Positions 5,165-5,258 of a DNA stretch of 5,258 bases are shown one piece after another; positions within the stretch are counted from its first letter, which is position 1, and each line of letters begins with the position of its first letter. The stretch is from Bacillota bacterium (GTDB lineage: Bacteria > Bacillota > Bacilli > Bacillales_B > DSM-18226). The translations under genes were made by a program, and so were the position numbers. The stretch is taken from NCBI GenBank assembly GCA_021821235.1, contig JAKACS010000293.1, positions 1 through 5,258 on the forward strand, written 5' to 3'. The notes under the pieces are model-generated. The model had not been told where the DNA came from, did not search any database, and worked only from the letters and a program-made list of their open reading frames with translations.

Positions 5165-5258
5165 AGCTACGAACAGGCAAACCCATTGAAAGATGGGGGC
5201 GCAAAACTATAGGGTCTAACGGTGAAAACGCACCCATGACAGCCAGCTGCCGAATAGC
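5165..5258 (+). promoter_or_regulatory. Cyclic di-GMP-I riboswitch (GEMM) aptamer, cut by the window end
   Basis: The class I c-di-GMP aptamer plan is visible in order. The P1 5' strand is AGCTA (5165-5169). The conserved junction CGAACAGGCAAACC corresponds to CGCACAGGGCAAACC of the Vibrio cholerae Vc2 RNA. P2 is CCCATT/GATGGG (5182-5187 and 5192-5197), capped by a GAAA tetraloop (5188-5191). The core GGCGCAAA follows, then P3 with GGGT/ACCC (5212-5215 and 5232-5235) and a GTCTAA segment expected to form the tetraloop receptor. Last come GACAGCC, CTGCCGAA and the P1 3' strand TAGC (5255-5258), which lacks its closing base because the window ends. The riboswitch senses the second messenger c-di-GMP and controls a gene beyond the window, commonly one for motility, adhesion, cell surface or c-di-GMP turnover. 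Whether it acts on termination or translation cannot be seen, because the expression platform is missing. Confidence 0.9.

Noticed and set aside
5123..5212. A 29-codon frame starting ATGAAAAAAGTC that overlaps the riboswitch 5' half, with AGGGGG upstream
   Set aside because: The ribosome-binding-like site is 12 nt away, the frame runs through the conserved aptamer bases, and the peptide shows no recognisable features. The RNA structure explains the conserved bases better.

Overview
The window looks like a stretch of a low-to-moderate GC Firmicutes chromosome, most likely Bacillaceae. The reasons are strong Shine-Dalgarno sites (GAGGTG, AAGGGGA), a GTG start with good context, U-tailed intrinsic terminators, AbrB-fold and RelE-fold proteins, and a cyclic di-GMP-I riboswitch of the Bacillus-like type. 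The genus cannot be fixed from the sequence alone. All supported genes are on the + strand.

Layout. (1) Positions 1-907 hold nearly all of a ketopantoate-reductase-family gene that lacks only its first few codons. (2) Positions 908-1380 have no gene but are rich in hairpins: a bidirectional terminator, two U-tailed hairpins, and an 11-bp perfect stem. The last U-tailed hairpin stands only about 60 bp before the next gene. (3) Positions 1381-3810 are a two-gene ABC transporter operon: a cytosolic ATPase followed 3 bp later by a 542-residue permease with about 12 membrane segments. (4) Positions 3803-3963 hold the first copy of a 62-64 bp direct repeat, which begins inside the last codons of the permease. 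It is followed by an 18-bp perfect palindrome and an intrinsic terminator. (5) Positions 3992-4848 are a type II toxin-antitoxin module. It has a promoter region bracketed by two near-identical 15-bp operators, an AbrB-fold antitoxin, and a RelE/ParE-fold toxin that overlaps the antitoxin gene by 56 nt. (6) Positions 4980-5043 hold the second repeat copy, which lies about 120 bp upstream of (7) a cyclic di-GMP-I riboswitch aptamer at 5165-5258. The riboswitch runs off the window edge, so its target gene is not visible.

How the parts fit. The ATPase and permease should assemble as one membrane transporter of unknown substrate. The toxin-antitoxin pair should be autoregulated through the paired operators and translationally coupled through the long overlap. 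The most interesting structural point is that the toxin-antitoxin module sits exactly between two copies of a sequence that, at its right-hand copy, is the upstream region of a c-di-GMP riboswitch. An 11-nt piece identical to the 3' part of the riboswitch aptamer also lies just after the toxin. This suggests that a riboswitch leader was duplicated or split and that the toxin-antitoxin cassette occupies the gap. That history is inference. The repeat and the riboswitch fold are seen directly.
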